Below, in pieces: positions 33,559 to 43,348 of a DNA stretch of 43,807 nucleotides. A program made the translations under genes and the position numbers. The notes under the pieces were generated by a model. It was given only the letters and a program-made list of their open reading frames with translations, made no database searches and was not told the DNA's origin. Numbering within the stretch: position 1 is the first letter of the stretch; the number at the start of each line of letters is the position of its first letter. The DNA comes from Insolitispirillum peregrinum (lineage in GTDB: Bacteria > Pseudomonadota > Alphaproteobacteria > Rhodospirillales > Rhodospirillaceae): assembly GCF_042665255.1 (NCBI RefSeq), contig NZ_JBHTCD010000036.1. One strand, written 5' to 3'.

Positions 33559-36003
33559 TTACCAACGATAGGTGACATTGCCGATGATGGTGCGCGGATC
33601 ACCATAGCGGCAGCCATCGACCGCCACGCAGTTGACGTATTGCTCATCCAGCAGGTTGCGGGCGTTGAGGGTCCAGACAGCCCCCTCCAGCGACGGCGAC
33701 AGGGTTGCCAGATCATAGCTGACCATGGCGTCATAAAGCGCCCGGCTCTTGGTATCCACCGTGGTCCCGATGATGTTGGCCGCATCCTGATAGCGCACCC
33801 CGCCACCGACCCGCAGCCCCTTGATGCCCAGACTGTCGGTGCGATAATCGGCCCACAGGGCAAAGGTGTTCAGCGGCACACCCGACACCCGCGATCCCGG
33901 CTCGCCCGCCGTATTGCTGTCGATGATGCGCGCATCCGTATAAGCATAGCTGGCCACCAGCCCCAGATCGTTCAACTGGGTGCGGGCTTCCAGCTCCACC
34001 CCTTGCGAGCGGGTTTCCCCGGTCTGCACCGAATAGGACGAATTCGACGGGTCGGTGGTCAGGCTGTTGGTTTGCGTCAGCCGGTACACTGCGGCACTGA
34101 CGATGGTTTCCGTCCCCGGCGGCTGATAGTGAACACCGACCTCGACCTGCTCGCCGAGGGTGGGATCAAAGGCATTGCCAGCCGCATCGGTGCCCGACTG
34201 GGGGGCAAACGACTGGCTGTAGCTGACATAGGGCGACAGGCCAAAGTCAAACTGATACAGCAGCCCGGCATTGCCGCTGAACGCCTGGTCCATCGTGCCA
34301 TTGTGGGCATTGGTGCGATAGCTGACCACCGAACTGTCGGCCCAGTCCTGCCGCCCGCCCAGCAGCACGATCCAGTGATCATCAATCTTCAACTGATCCT
34401 GAACATAGACCCCAAGCTGGGTTTGTTCGGTCAGCGAGCCAAAGTTGGCGGCGTAACTGACGTTGGGCAGCGTGGTATAGGTCAGGGTCGAGACATTGAA
34501 CAGGCCAACACCACTGCGGAAACGGTTGCTGTCATAGCTGGAATGATAGACATCCACCCCACCGACCAGCGTATGATCCACCGGCCCGGTGGCAAACTTT
34601 GCCTGCACCGAGGTGTCAGAGGTCACGCCATAAGACTCTTCGTGGCGCACGCTGGCCCGCCGGGCGATGGTGTTGGCAGCCACAAAGTCGCCGATCTGCA
34701 TGTAATCCCAGTCAACCGACGATTCATAATACCGCCCGCTGTGGCGCAGGGTCAGACCGTCGGAAAACTCCCAGTCCAGCGCGTAACCGACGGTGTCGGC
34801 GGTGGACTCATAGCGGTCAAAGTCCGGGTCGCCCAGAAAGCTGGAGCTGGAAAACTGGCCATTCCCCGTCGCCGCCGACAGGGTTCCGGCCACCGGCAAC
34901 GGCGGCGCAAAACGGCTGTCGATCTCTTGATGGCTGGCCTGCACGGTCAGCGAAAAGTCTTCATTGGGCGCAAAGCGCACCGACGGAGCCAGATACAGTT
35001 TATCGTCCTGCACGAGGTTCACCGCACTGTTGGCCTCGCGGTTCAAGGCCACCAGGCGATAGGACCACACACCGTCGGGGTCAATGGCGCCGCTGTGGTC
35101 GGTGGCCGCCTGTTTCCATTCGTGCGATCCCCATTCCAGCGCCACCTCGTGCCGGGGCTCAAGGGTCGGCTTTTTGGAGACGGCGTTGATCAGCCCGCCC
35201 GGCCCCATCTGCCCGTACAGCACCGAAGCCGCTCCGCGCAGGACCTCGACCCGCTCCAGCCCATAGGGCTCCTGACCGCCGTCATAGACGTTGGATTGCA
35301 GCTTCATGCCGTCGCGCAACATCCCGCTGTTGCCGCTGGCGATGTTGAAGCCGCGCACCATGAAGTCATCGGCCAGACGGCTGAAACCGCTCGGCTGGCT
35401 GAGGACCGAAGCGGTATAGCCCAGACTGTCGGCCATCGACGAGGCCCCGGTATCCTGAATCAGGTCAGCGGTCACCACCGATACCGAACGCGGCGTTTCG
35501 CTCAAGGGGATATCGGCCTTGCTGGCGGTGGTGGCACGGGTGGCAACATAACCCTCCACCGGGCCGCTGGCGCTTTGCGCCGTATTGCCAACCACCGTGA
35601 TCGGGGCCAGTTGGGTGCCATTGCCCTGCCCCCCGGCAGGCGTTTCAAAAACGGTAATCGTGCCGTCGGCCTGCTGGCGATAGGACAGCCCGGTGCCCGT
35701 CAACGCTGCTTGCAGGGCCTGATCCGCCGACAGCGTTCCCTGCACGCCCTTGCTGGTCAGGCCATCGGTCAAGCTGCTGGGGTAAAAGATTTGCAGCCCG
35801 CCTTGCTGACCCAACGACAGCAACACCGATTCCAGCGACCCGGCGGGCACGGCGTAGGCTCTGGTGGCTGCCGGGGCTGAAAGTCCACTCGGCGTCGCGC
35901 TGGTCGCCGTTTGCGCCCAGCCCCATGAGGGCACCAGCGCCACACACACACCAATCGCCGTTCCCCGCAGCCACCGCTGCGCCGCCATTGTGCCGTTCCC
36001 CAT
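33559..36003 (-). CDS. TonB-dependent siderophore receptor with STN signalling domain
   Basis: An 814-residue outer-membrane receptor. Signal peptide (residues 1-30); an N-terminal secretin/TonB (STN) domain (about 49-118, YAVPAGSLESVLLSLGQQGG...), which signals to a FecR protein; a TonB box-like ITVVG at about 135; a plug domain (about 165-275) with ETPRSVSVVT, FMVRGF and LERVEVLRGAASVLYGQMGPGG; and a 22-strand barrel ending in NVTYRW with a terminal Trp. This is the ferric-siderophore FpvA/FoxA/FhuE-like group. The start follows AGGA at seven bases. It lies downstream of fecI-fecR type genes, so it is probably induced by its own ligand. Confidence 0.93.
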   Translation of the reverse strand: MGNGTMAAQRWLRGTAIGVCVALVPSWGWAQTATSATPSGLSAPAATRAYAVPAGSLESVLLSLGQQGGLQIFYPSSLTDGLTSKGVQGTLSADQALQAALTGTGLSYRQQADGTITVFETPAGGQGNGTQLAPITVVGNTAQSASGPVEGYVATRATTASKADIPLSETPRSVSVVTADLIQDTGASSMADSLGYTASVLSQPSGFSRLADDFMVRGFNIASGNSGMLRDGMKLQSNVYDGGQEPYGLERVEVLRGAASVLYGQMGPGGLINAVSKKPTLEPRHEVALEWGSHEWKQAATDHSGAIDPDGVWSYRLVALNREANSAVNLVQDDKLYLAPSVRFAPNEDFSLTVQASHQEIDSRFAPPLPVAGTLSAATGNGQFSSSSFLGDPDFDRYESTADTVGYALDWEFSDGLTLRHSGRYYESSVDWDYMQIGDFVAANTIARRASVRHEESYGVTSDTSVQAKFATGPVDHTLVGGVDVYHSSYDSNRFRSGVGLFNVSTLTYTTLPNVSYAANFGSLTEQTQLGVYVQDQLKIDDHWIVLLGGRQDWADSSVVSYRTNAHNGTMDQAFSGNAGLLYQFDFGLSPYVSYSQSFAPQSGTDAAGNAFDPTLGEQVEVGVHYQPPGTETIVSAAVYRLTQTNSLTTDPSNSSYSVQTGETRSQGVELEARTQLNDLGLVASYAYTDARIIDSNTAGEPGSRVSGVPLNTFALWADYRTDSLGIKGLRVGGGVRYQDAANIIGTTVDTKSRALYDAMVSYDLATLSPSLEGAVWTLNARNLLDEQYVNCVAVDGCRYGDPRTIIGNVTYRW

Positions 36004-36060
36004 CGTCAGGTCCTTACCGATCGCCCCTCGCCGGGGGCCTGTTATCCCTGTCCCGTTGCG

Positions 36061-36086
36061 CTCAGGTCTGCGTTCTCACGCCTGAG
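36061..36086 (-). other. hairpin in the receptor 5' leader
   Basis: CTCAG/CTGAG and an inner GCGT/ACGC stem with a four-base loop, about 60 bases upstream of the receptor start. Possible RNA structure in the untranslated leader; no known regulatory family is recognised. Confidence 0.3.
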
Positions 36087-36184
36087 GCACGGGGCTCTTA
36101 CCGGGATAGAGCGTTGGGGCGGTGATCTCCTGACGTCGCCGGGTGATTTTTTCCAAATGAGAGCATGGTCCGGGCCGTAGACCG

Positions 36185-37156
36185 TCAGCGCGCCCTGACC
36201 AGCACCAGCCGGTCGGCCAGCACCGTCACCCGCACCGGCAGCCGTTGCGCGATGGAGGCCAGCGCCCCGTCAACGTCGTGCAGGTCAAACACCCCGCTGA
36301 CCGGCAACGCGCCCATCTCATCGTCCAGCAGGACAATTTTCCCCCGGCGATAACGGCCCAGATCATCGAGCACCGCCCGCAGCGGACGATGCGAGAAGAC
36401 CAGCACCCCTTGCCGCCACGATGTTTCCCGCACCGCATCCACCGCCTGCACCACGATGTGCGACGACGGCTGATCCGCACGGGGAGCCACCGCCTGTTGC
36501 CCGGCGGTGAGTTCAATGTCCCCTTCGGTGCCGCCCATCAGACCGACCGCCACCCGTCCCTGTTCAACGGTAACGTCGCTACCCTCTGTCCCGTCGCCAT
36601 GGCGCAGGCCATAGCGGGTTCCGACCGCGCGGGCGGTCAGGCGGTCGTCAGAGGCGATAAACGGATGCGCCGGGTCGTGCTCGACCTCAAAAAAGGCTTC
36701 CCCGCGCAGCACCTCGACCCGACGCGCCCCGGCGGCAAAATCCAGCCGCAGGGCGGTATCGCTGTTGAGGGTGGCGCGGGAACCATCGGGCAAGGTCACC
36801 TGCGCCACCTGCCCGACCTCGGTCAGATAATCCGCCTGCCAGCGATCGAGCCAGCGCGGCCCTTGCAGCACGGCGACGGCCAGAACCGCCAGCCCCAACA
36901 GCGCCCCGCCCGCCCCCTGAGCCACCGAGCGCCGGTCCTGACGGCGGCGCAGACTGCGCAAGTGCCCCTCGGGGAGCGGAACCGCGCCCATGTCGCCCCA
37001 CAGGCCGCGCAGGCTGTCATAGGCCACCCGGTGCGCCGGATGCTGCGCACACCACCGCTCGCACGCCACCCGATCCGCCGCCGAGGCATCCGCCGATTGC
37101 AGCCGCGCCACCCACAGGGCCGCCTGTTCGTCGATGTCAGAGGGTGGCTGGCTCAT
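36185..37156 (-). CDS. FecR-family anti-sigma/signal transducer
   Basis: A 323-residue protein. The cytoplasmic N-terminus (about 1-85) has the DUF4880/FecR_N pattern (AALWVARLQSADASAADRVACERW), followed by one membrane helix (about 85-105, GGALLGLAVLAVAVLQG), and the periplasmic FecR domain (about 120-220, YLTEVGQVAQVTLPDGSRATLNSDTALRLDF) plus a C-terminal STN-like segment. It relays the ligand-bound receptor signal to the sigma factor. The ATG overlaps the sigma gene stop (ATGA), as usual for such pairs. Confidence 0.92.
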   Translation of the reverse strand: MSQPPSDIDEQAALWVARLQSADASAADRVACERWCAQHPAHRVAYDSLRGLWGDMGAVPLPEGHLRSLRRRQDRRSVAQGAGGALLGLAVLAVAVLQGPRWLDRWQADYLTEVGQVAQVTLPDGSRATLNSDTALRLDFAAGARRVEVLRGEAFFEVEHDPAHPFIASDDRLTARAVGTRYGLRHGDGTEGSDVTVEQGRVAVGLMGGTEGDIELTAGQQAVAPRADQPSSHIVVQAVDAVRETSWRQGVLVFSHRPLRAVLDDLGRYRRGKIVLLDDEMGALPVSGVFDLHDVDGALASIAQRLPVRVTVLADRLVLVRAR

Positions 37157-37665
37157 GCCCCATCCCCCTCGGCACGCACCGCCCGGCAGGTCAGCAGGGC
37201 GCGCATGATGTGCTTTTCCACCATGTTGCGCGAAATCCCCAACAGCGCCGCAATCTCACCATTGGGCAGGCCATGCAGGCGGCTGAGGATGAACACCTCC
37301 TGACAGCGCGGCGGCAAGTCCTGAATCAACGCCGCCAGCCGCAGCAACATCTGCCGATCCGCCGCCAGACGCTCCGGGTCCGCCAACGGATCACTCACCT
37401 GCGCCGCCGCCTCGGCATCCTGCGAAAACAAGCCGCGCTCGGCCATCCGCCGGGTGATCGTGCGATGGGCCACCGACTTGGCGACCTGCACCAGATAGGC
37501 CTGGGGATTGGCAATCACCGTCCGGGGCCGCGCCGTCAGCAGGCGCAAAAAGGTTTCCTGAATCGCATCCGCCGCGTCGTGATGATCCTGCAAACGGCGC
37601 AGGAAAAACCGCCACAGGCGGTCTTTTTCCTTTAGATGCAGTGCTTCGACAAGAAAGTCACCCAT
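37153..37665 (-). CDS. FecI-family ECF sigma factor
   Basis: A 170-residue sigma factor. Region 2 contains FLRRLQDHHDAADAIQETFLRLL; region 4 contains LPPRCQEVFILSRLHGLPNGEIAALLGISRNMVEKHIMRAL (helix-turn-helix), both typical of iron-starvation sigma factors. I start it at 37665 because the sequence upstream includes a Fur-like box that would otherwise be coding. With FecR and the STN receptor it forms a cell-surface signalling system. Confidence 0.92.
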   Translation of the reverse strand: MGDFLVEALHLKEKDRLWRFFLRRLQDHHDAADAIQETFLRLLTARPRTVIANPQAYLVQVAKSVAHRTITRRMAERGLFSQDAEAAAQVSDPLADPERLAADRQMLLRLAALIQDLPPRCQEVFILSRLHGLPNGEIAALLGISRNMVEKHIMRALLTCRAVRAEGDGA

Positions 37666-37712
37666 GGCCCCGAACCCCGGATCAAGACGGTTTACTGGAT
37701 TTGGGGTGACGA

Positions 37713-37738
37713 TAGTAAGAATGACTTGCAATTGCAAG
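37713..37738. promoter_or_regulatory. candidate Fur box upstream of the sigma factor gene
   Basis: TAAGAATGACTTGCAATTGCAAG resembles alphaproteobacterial and proteobacterial Fur sites of the form GAGAATGATTCGCAATT; it also contains the palindrome TTGCAATTGCAA. (The first part is given as positions 37715-37724 and the palindrome as 37726-37737.) It lies 48 bases before the chosen start, where Fur-Fe2+ would block transcription. Confidence 0.5.
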
Positions 37739-37750
37739 GGTGCAAACGAT

Positions 37751-40700
37751 TTATGGGGAGGAGGCTTCCGTCAAAGCCGCTGTTTCAGCTGCGGAACGCT
37801 GCGGCCATGCGAGATTCACGATGAGAAACGCCACGGCCACTTCATTGTGACCGTCGCGGTAAGTGGCGAGATATCCGTTTGTCTCGTAATCTGGACTCCC
37901 AAGAGGATCGCACCCAATAAACTCCAGACCAGCAGGAACTTCATGCTCGAGCATGCATCGAACATAATAAAAAAGACCAGAAAAATCCATAGAATAGGAA
38001 TAAATAACATGGAAATAAATACCACAAAGACCATAATTTATTAATTTATGAAAATGATCTCTAATTTTTACTTTATTTATTGAAGAGCAAACCAACGCCT
38101 CATAGACGGCTATTTCCTGACCTGATGCACGGATCACTATATCCCGCTCACCGGGATTTCCTTTTACTGTCACACCCCCAAGAGATTGATCACACACATT
38201 CCACTGGACCACAGCAAACGAGGCCCTCAGTAAAGCGCGCACGGCGGTATTGAGATCGTCCTCAAACTTTGCTTCGTTGTTTGGATCATTACGGTCCCGC
38301 AGAATCGGCGCCATACGTTGAAGCTCTGCAACAGCACAAGAAACCTCTCTGATGAGATACCCTGGAAGCCCTCCTCCGGGTGGGCCAAGCAGCTCCCCAA
38401 CTTGGGATGGCAGAAGTCTGATCAATTGCTGCAAGGCGGCCTGAATGGATGGAATCGGGTCAGCAACACCCGAAACTGAAACAATGCTGGGCAGAACCTC
38501 ATCAGCACTGAGGTCCTTCTTCAGCGCAGTCAGTCGCTCATCATCGCCATACTCGGCAAGAGCCGCGTCCAATATCGCCATCGCCTCATCCCGAAGCCCC
38601 ATTTCGGACTTTGCAAGGACGACAACCATCTCGAGATTTGCGCTTCTCTCCTTCCTTCGACACTCAACGATACTTGCCAACGCCTCATCCGGCCTTTGCA
38701 GTGCCAGCAAGAGCAGCGCGCGGTTCACAAGCAAGCTTTTGCGGTCGCGCTGCTTCTCTGCGGCGATTACCGCGCTGATTTCCCCCAGCAGGCGCTCACC
38801 AGCAACTTTGTCTGCACCGCTCAACGGCTGTCGAACGGGCCCCAGAAGCTGCTGAATGGCAACCGCAAACCAGTTTTCCTTATATTCAAAGGCCGCACCG
38901 GGTTGAGCTGCAAGCCGCTGTAGAACCCTTTGCGCTTCTCCCAGATTACCGTCAGGGCGCAACAACTGGGAGGTTGCTTTATAAAAAGCCAGCTTGTCTT
39001 GTGCCTCCCGTACCGCCCATACTACTAACCCGGACGGAATAACCACAGAATCAAGGACAGCCCAGCTTTCTTCCTTCAGAAGCAATCTGAGTGTAAGGCT
39101 AAAAAAGATCAGACGAACCTCCGACCGCACACGCTCCAAGGCCTCCTTGGCATTATCAAGATGCTCCCGGGCAAGCCCATATTCGCCAGCATCCAGAAAG
39201 GACTCAATCCGGCGTTGCAGCTCGGGCCAAGTCCAGAGTGTTGAGGCCTCTTCCGGCTTCAATTGCCGTAATCTGTTTTGAATACCAACCTTCACCACAG
39301 CGGGCAGATACTGGCAAAGCTGGGAAAGAAGCACCGGATCATCGGACTGGGCAAGTACCTGCAGCATGGTATTCTGATGGTCGCCGTCCAACCGACGCCA
39401 TGCGGCGGCAAGATCTTGCGCGGGCGATCCCTCTTCATGTGCAGAGATGTGGCTCCGATTGTGTCTATCCGTAAGGGCCCCTACGCGCCCCTTCTCGGCA
39501 TGCTCCGTGACACTCCGCGAAACCAGCATTTGCAAAGCATCACACAGCTCTGTTGGCACGGTTCCATCGGGCCAACCAGCCACTGCACGAGCAAGGAGCC
39601 GTGCGTGCACCCTCAATGTTCGGGCAACGGAGAAAGAGAGGGATATTCTCTCATCATCCGGTGTATCTCGCAGTAATGCTGCACTATCAAATGGCATCAA
39701 CAGCTCATCCCGCTCGGGCACAGCCTGTGCAAATGCCGTCGCAACAAGCCGGGAAGCCAATTTTGCAGGCAGACTGGATACGTCAGTCGATTCCAGATTC
39801 AAGTTACGCGCAAATTTTAAATACAGGGTAACAATTGGAGAAGCATGGACAATGTCAGCATCCGGGAGACAATCCAATCCGTTAAGGATGCCCATAAAAA
39901 ATGCTAAAGGTACATTGCCTTGGTAGGCCACCTGCTCTGCAAGGTATCTAAGCACCGCAGACTGAACTTTTTCGTCCTTCTTTGCGACACACTCAAGAAT
40001 TTGCCGTCCAATACTCCGTCTCGCCTCCTCAACGCTCCTTTTGGTACCAAGACGATCAGCATGGCACCAGGTCACCAACGACGCACACTCTTCGAGGTCA
40101 AGCGTCCCCTCATTCAGGTGATAGGTCAGCAGTGATAGTGCATCCTGAACTGCAAAGGCTTTGGTTTGGGCATCACGCCCCATAGTACGACCAGTATTCT
40201 TCCAATACGTCGGCTGCCACTCGATGACCAGCTTGACAGCCAAACTGGCCGTTTGAGCATCCATCAACATGTCGACCAACAGTGCTGGGTTGACACCAAC
40301 CCGGGACAGAAGCCGTTCAAATGCCATCGGATGATCAGCGGCAAACGAAATCACTGTTGCCGCTGCAGCCATAATACCTGGCCCGAAATCGGTTTTCTCA
40401 AGCTCGGAGCACAAAAGAGAAAATGCAAAATTGACTGCACTCATCCCGTAACGGCCAAACATCACAGGCTCAACCATGGGCCCTTTCAGCCAGTCAGATC
40501 GAGAAACGAGTGTCCGTGGTGCGACCATCCACGGCGTCCTGATATATCCCAGAAAATCCCCCGAAATTGAAAACGTCTTCTCGAGCACGTCTCCGTAGCG
40601 CGCAATATCGTTGTCCCAGTTTCCCCATAACTCTTGACGCGCCACAGCTCGACAAGCCGCCTCTCGGCAGTACCGACGTTCAACGTCCTCCCAGCCTATA

Positions 40701-41422
40701 TCCCAGCAACAGACACAACCAAGAATCTCACACCATGCAGACCATTCCAGAAAGGCCCGATCAACTGCTTTGGTGTCAGCATCCAACATGACTGACGAGC
40801 TATTATCGTCGTTCTCTGCACAAATCTTATCCTGCATGGAACGTTCGTCATTATCCGCAGAACGAGGCCGTGGCCTTGGACACAGTCGCTCCCACAACCG
40901 GCCAGCAAGCCATTCCGGGTCTTTGATGGGAATTTGTCGGTTGAGCCAGTTATTGGTCAATATCCTGTCTGCCAGTGCCTGTACATCCCGAGGCGGCGTA
41001 TCGGCCGTCGCAACGAGGCGTATCCGTCTCAGGCTCGACAGGAATATTTCTGTGCTTGGACTGGGGTAGGTGATGTGAGGAAGCGTGCGGTAATGAGCAT
41101 CCTGCATAGCCCAACGGCTACCATCCCAAAATACCCAGCCCTCACGCTTGAGATCGTCAAACGTTGGGCCTCCATCAGCGATACGCTCAGCTGACTGATC
41201 CCAAACTGCGGCAAGATCATCCGCGCCCCCCCTATATTCCAATCGATAGTACTGGCACAGATGAAGGATCGCCAATTCGTCAACGACGTCGTTCTGCAGG
41301 GCAGGGGAACGCGGTTGCCGTGATCGCGGCAGCCAGCGCTCGAACATCTGCCTTAGCTCACAACGCACATCCAGCGGTGCCCGCATTCCTGCGATCAGAC
41401 GCGCTTCTTCGAATCCGGCCAC
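37751..41422 (-). CDS. very large protein of unknown function, helical repeats plus possible degenerate nuclease-like C-terminal domain
   Basis: A 1223-residue soluble protein; GTG start at 41422, with an ATG 12 codons further on as an alternative. I recognise no family over the full length. Residues about 60-1000 are mostly helical, with TPR-like pairs at about 740-960 (FLDAGEYGLAREHLDNAKEALERV, LLLALQRPDEALASIVECRRK, GLRDEAMAILDAALAEYGDDERL). The last 190 residues differ: GERDIVIRASGQEIAVYEALVC, then a His-containing helix (IRDHFHKLINYGLCGIYFHVIYSY), recalling C-terminal restriction-endonuclease-like domains of defence proteins but without a clear catalytic Lys. GC content is visibly lower than in the flanking iron genes, suggesting acquisition. 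A defence role is a guess. Confidence 0.75.
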   Translation of the reverse strand: MAGFEEARLIAGMRAPLDVRCELRQMFERWLPRSRQPRSPALQNDVVDELAILHLCQYYRLEYRGGADDLAAVWDQSAERIADGGPTFDDLKREGWVFWDGSRWAMQDAHYRTLPHITYPSPSTEIFLSSLRRIRLVATADTPPRDVQALADRILTNNWLNRQIPIKDPEWLAGRLWERLCPRPRPRSADNDERSMQDKICAENDDNSSSVMLDADTKAVDRAFLEWSAWCEILGCVCCWDIGWEDVERRYCREAACRAVARQELWGNWDNDIARYGDVLEKTFSISGDFLGYIRTPWMVAPRTLVSRSDWLKGPMVEPVMFGRYGMSAVNFAFSLLCSELEKTDFGPGIMAAAATVISFAADHPMAFERLLSRVGVNPALLVDMLMDAQTASLAVKLVIEWQPTYWKNTGRTMGRDAQTKAFAVQDALSLLTYHLNEGTLDLEECASLVTWCHADRLGTKRSVEEARRSIGRQILECVAKKDEKVQSAVLRYLAEQVAYQGNVPLAFFMGILNGLDCLPDADIVHASPIVTLYLKFARNLNLESTDVSSLPAKLASRLVATAFAQAVPERDELLMPFDSAALLRDTPDDERISLSFSVARTLRVHARLLARAVAGWPDGTVPTELCDALQMLVSRSVTEHAEKGRVGALTDRHNRSHISAHEEGSPAQDLAAAWRRLDGDHQNTMLQVLAQSDDPVLLSQLCQYLPAVVKVGIQNRLRQLKPEEASTLWTWPELQRRIESFLDAGEYGLAREHLDNAKEALERVRSEVRLIFFSLTLRLLLKEESWAVLDSVVIPSGLVVWAVREAQDKLAFYKATSQLLRPDGNLGEAQRVLQRLAAQPGAAFEYKENWFAVAIQQLLGPVRQPLSGADKVAGERLLGEISAVIAAEKQRDRKSLLVNRALLLLALQRPDEALASIVECRRKERSANLEMVVVLAKSEMGLRDEAMAILDAALAEYGDDERLTALKKDLSADEVLPSIVSVSGVADPIPSIQAALQQLIRLLPSQVGELLGPPGGGLPGYLIREVSCAVAELQRMAPILRDRNDPNNEAKFEDDLNTAVRALLRASFAVVQWNVCDQSLGGVTVKGNPGERDIVIRASGQEIAVYEALVCSSINKVKIRDHFHKLINYGLCGIYFHVIYSYSMDFSGLFYYVRCMLEHEVPAGLEFIGCDPLGSPDYETNGYLATYRDGHNEVAVAFLIVNLAWPQRSAAETAALTEASSP

Positions 41423-41725
41423 AGCTCCCCCGCCCTAACTGAAATGCCTCAGAAAACAATTCATGAGACTATCCCGGAATATGTCAGCGTTGCAAAAAGC
41501 CCCATATCAAAAGGCGTCCGCACCCATCCTCAGCGCCCCTATCCAAGGGCAATTCCACCCATCGAAAGCTATCCTTGGTCATAAGAGGGAAAGGACATGG
41601 TCTTTCAACAGCATATTCGGGCACACGCTCTTGCCCCCGCCCCCTGCGCGCACGGCGATGCGGGGGAAGGATGATGCCTTTTCACGATGCTTCCTCAATC
41701 CGCAGGGATAACGACGACGCCCGAC
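41423..41725. other. intergenic region with a GC-rich hairpin
   Basis: About 300 bases between two same-strand genes. A stem CCCCCGC/GCGGGGG lies at 41634-41666, without a following T-run. No gene is convincing; it may carry the promoter of the 1223-residue protein. Confidence 0.4.
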
Positions 41726-43348
41726 TCACACAGGATACGAGCCTATCCCGCTGGTTACAAAGCTTGCCGGCCCCCTGTACACATTAACGGTAAGCGCCGC
41801 CACAATGGTCATCAGCGGAATTTCCGCCAGCGGCCGGTCACTGGCCACCTCGCGGGCGACGAGGGCGAAGTCGATCCAGTCGGCGGCCGTCTGAGGGCAA
41901 TGGCGAAGCGTCTCTGCCACCCGGCACAGGCGGTGCGCCCAGATGGCCCGCCGGGATGACAGGTATTGCTCCAGCACCAGAACGCACTGCTGTTCCAGCG
42001 ACAGCGTCTCGTCACTCAACAGCGCATCCAGTTCAGGGCCTTCATCGAACCAGCTTTCCAGAAAATCATACTCTGTCGGCCAATGGGCGCTTTCCTTCAA
42101 TGCCCGCCGCACCGAGGCCGGTCCGCCCTTTCGAGCGGGGATGGCGTCGATCAGCCGGGCCAGCAGAACCTCATCAGGCAGCGGCTCCGGGGTCGCCATC
42201 GCCAGCCCGATCGTCTCGAGGAAATCGACCAGGCCAAAGGGCGGCAAGACCCCGGAATCCGCGTTGACCGACAGCGCATGGCCCAAAGACTGCTGCAGGT
42301 GGTCAATGGAGATATCGAACATGTCCATCTGGAAGCGGATCTCTTCCAGCATGTCCTCGGCCTGTCTTTTGGTCATGCCGTGGTTGACCCAGGCATCACG
42401 CACGCCGACGCCTTCCTTCAGCAGCAGCGAGGCCATCGCATGCTTGCGTCCTTCCTTGATCAGGACAAACAGGCTTTGGCTACCCGATCCATCAATGCCC
42501 GACGCCATCACCGAAACCAGCTTGCCCGCCACCAGCGGGCTCATATCGACACCCTTGCGGCGGCAGGCCTTGATCACCGCATCAACAGCCGGGCGCTCAT
42601 CCTCGGGCAGCCAGGCGCGCACGGCAATCATCCGTCGCAGCATGGTGCCGCTGACGTGATCCTGTGACGCCGCCTGATCGAATACCGCAGCGGTCTCGCG
42701 CCGGATCATCGCGCTGGAGTCCAGCAGCCAGCCCGTCGCAACCTCGCGCACCGCCGCGTCATCGGCCATCAGCACACCCACGACCATCCCCATGCGATAG
42801 GCTTCGGGAACCACCATCGCATGCTCGGCAAGTTGACCGTGGATGGCAAAGATATCGCCAGCGAAATCCTGCAACAGGCTGCTCATCAACGCGCCGAGAG
42901 CGTCGGAAGAAAGCTCGGGCGGCGGAGCCTGCTCCATCAGCTCGCCCATCAGCACCTGCAACTCCTGCCCCGGATCCAGCCGGGCAGATGCAAAGTGCGT
43001 CAGCAGCACCAGCAACAGCTCGGGGGGCAGCGTGCCCTCAACCGACAGTGCCTGTATACGCTCGCGAACCGAGGCGATAATGGCCTGTGCCTGCGGGTTG
43101 TCGTGCTCGATGCCGTATCGCAGCGCCTGCAACCCCTCGCCAAACAGCAATCCATAGGCATCAAGCAGCGGGCCATTCGGCTTTTTCTTGCTCCCCTCCT
43201 TGGCGACCAGATCGAGTAGGGTCAGCATCGCCTCGGCATCGGACGCCAACGCATCGCCAACGATAGGCACGCTGTCGGTGATTGTTCCACGGGCAATGTC
43301 CTCGGCAATCATCTTGGCAATCTGAATCAGGGTGGTGCGGGGAATCAT
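41726..43348 (-). CDS. protein of unknown function, HEAT-like helical
   Basis: A 540-residue protein starting at MIPRTTLIQIAKMIAED (43348); ten codons upstream another ATG adds a hydrophobic stretch that looks accidental. It is predicted all-helical, with repeat-like segments (for example AAVREVATGWLLDSSAMIRRETAAVFDQAA) as in HEAT-type scaffolds. No enzymatic motif is seen, and I do not recognise the family. It is same-strand with, and 303 bases upstream of, the 1223-residue gene, but has normal high GC. It lies between that gene and the tRNA fragment. Confidence 0.7.
   Translation of the reverse strand: MIPRTTLIQIAKMIAEDIARGTITDSVPIVGDALASDAEAMLTLLDLVAKEGSKKKPNGPLLDAYGLLFGEGLQALRYGIEHDNPQAQAIIASVRERIQALSVEGTLPPELLLVLLTHFASARLDPGQELQVLMGELMEQAPPPELSSDALGALMSSLLQDFAGDIFAIHGQLAEHAMVVPEAYRMGMVVGVLMADDAAVREVATGWLLDSSAMIRRETAAVFDQAASQDHVSGTMLRRMIAVRAWLPEDERPAVDAVIKACRRKGVDMSPLVAGKLVSVMASGIDGSGSQSLFVLIKEGRKHAMASLLLKEGVGVRDAWVNHGMTKRQAEDMLEEIRFQMDMFDISIDHLQQSLGHALSVNADSGVLPPFGLVDFLETIGLAMATPEPLPDEVLLARLIDAIPARKGGPASVRRALKESAHWPTEYDFLESWFDEGPELDALLSDETLSLEQQCVLVLEQYLSSRRAIWAHRLCRVAETLRHCPQTAADWIDFALVAREVASDRPLAEIPLMTIVAALTVNVYRGPASFVTSGIGSYPV

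Noticed and set aside
33478..35880. An 800-codon open frame antisense to the TonB receptor
   Set aside because: Composition is that of a shadow frame, while the opposite strand encodes an unmistakable receptor.
36140..36165. A FecI-type promoter (GGAAAA with CGTC) before the receptor
   Set aside because: The distance between the two elements is about 13 bases, too short for iron-starvation sigma promoters, and the match is poor.
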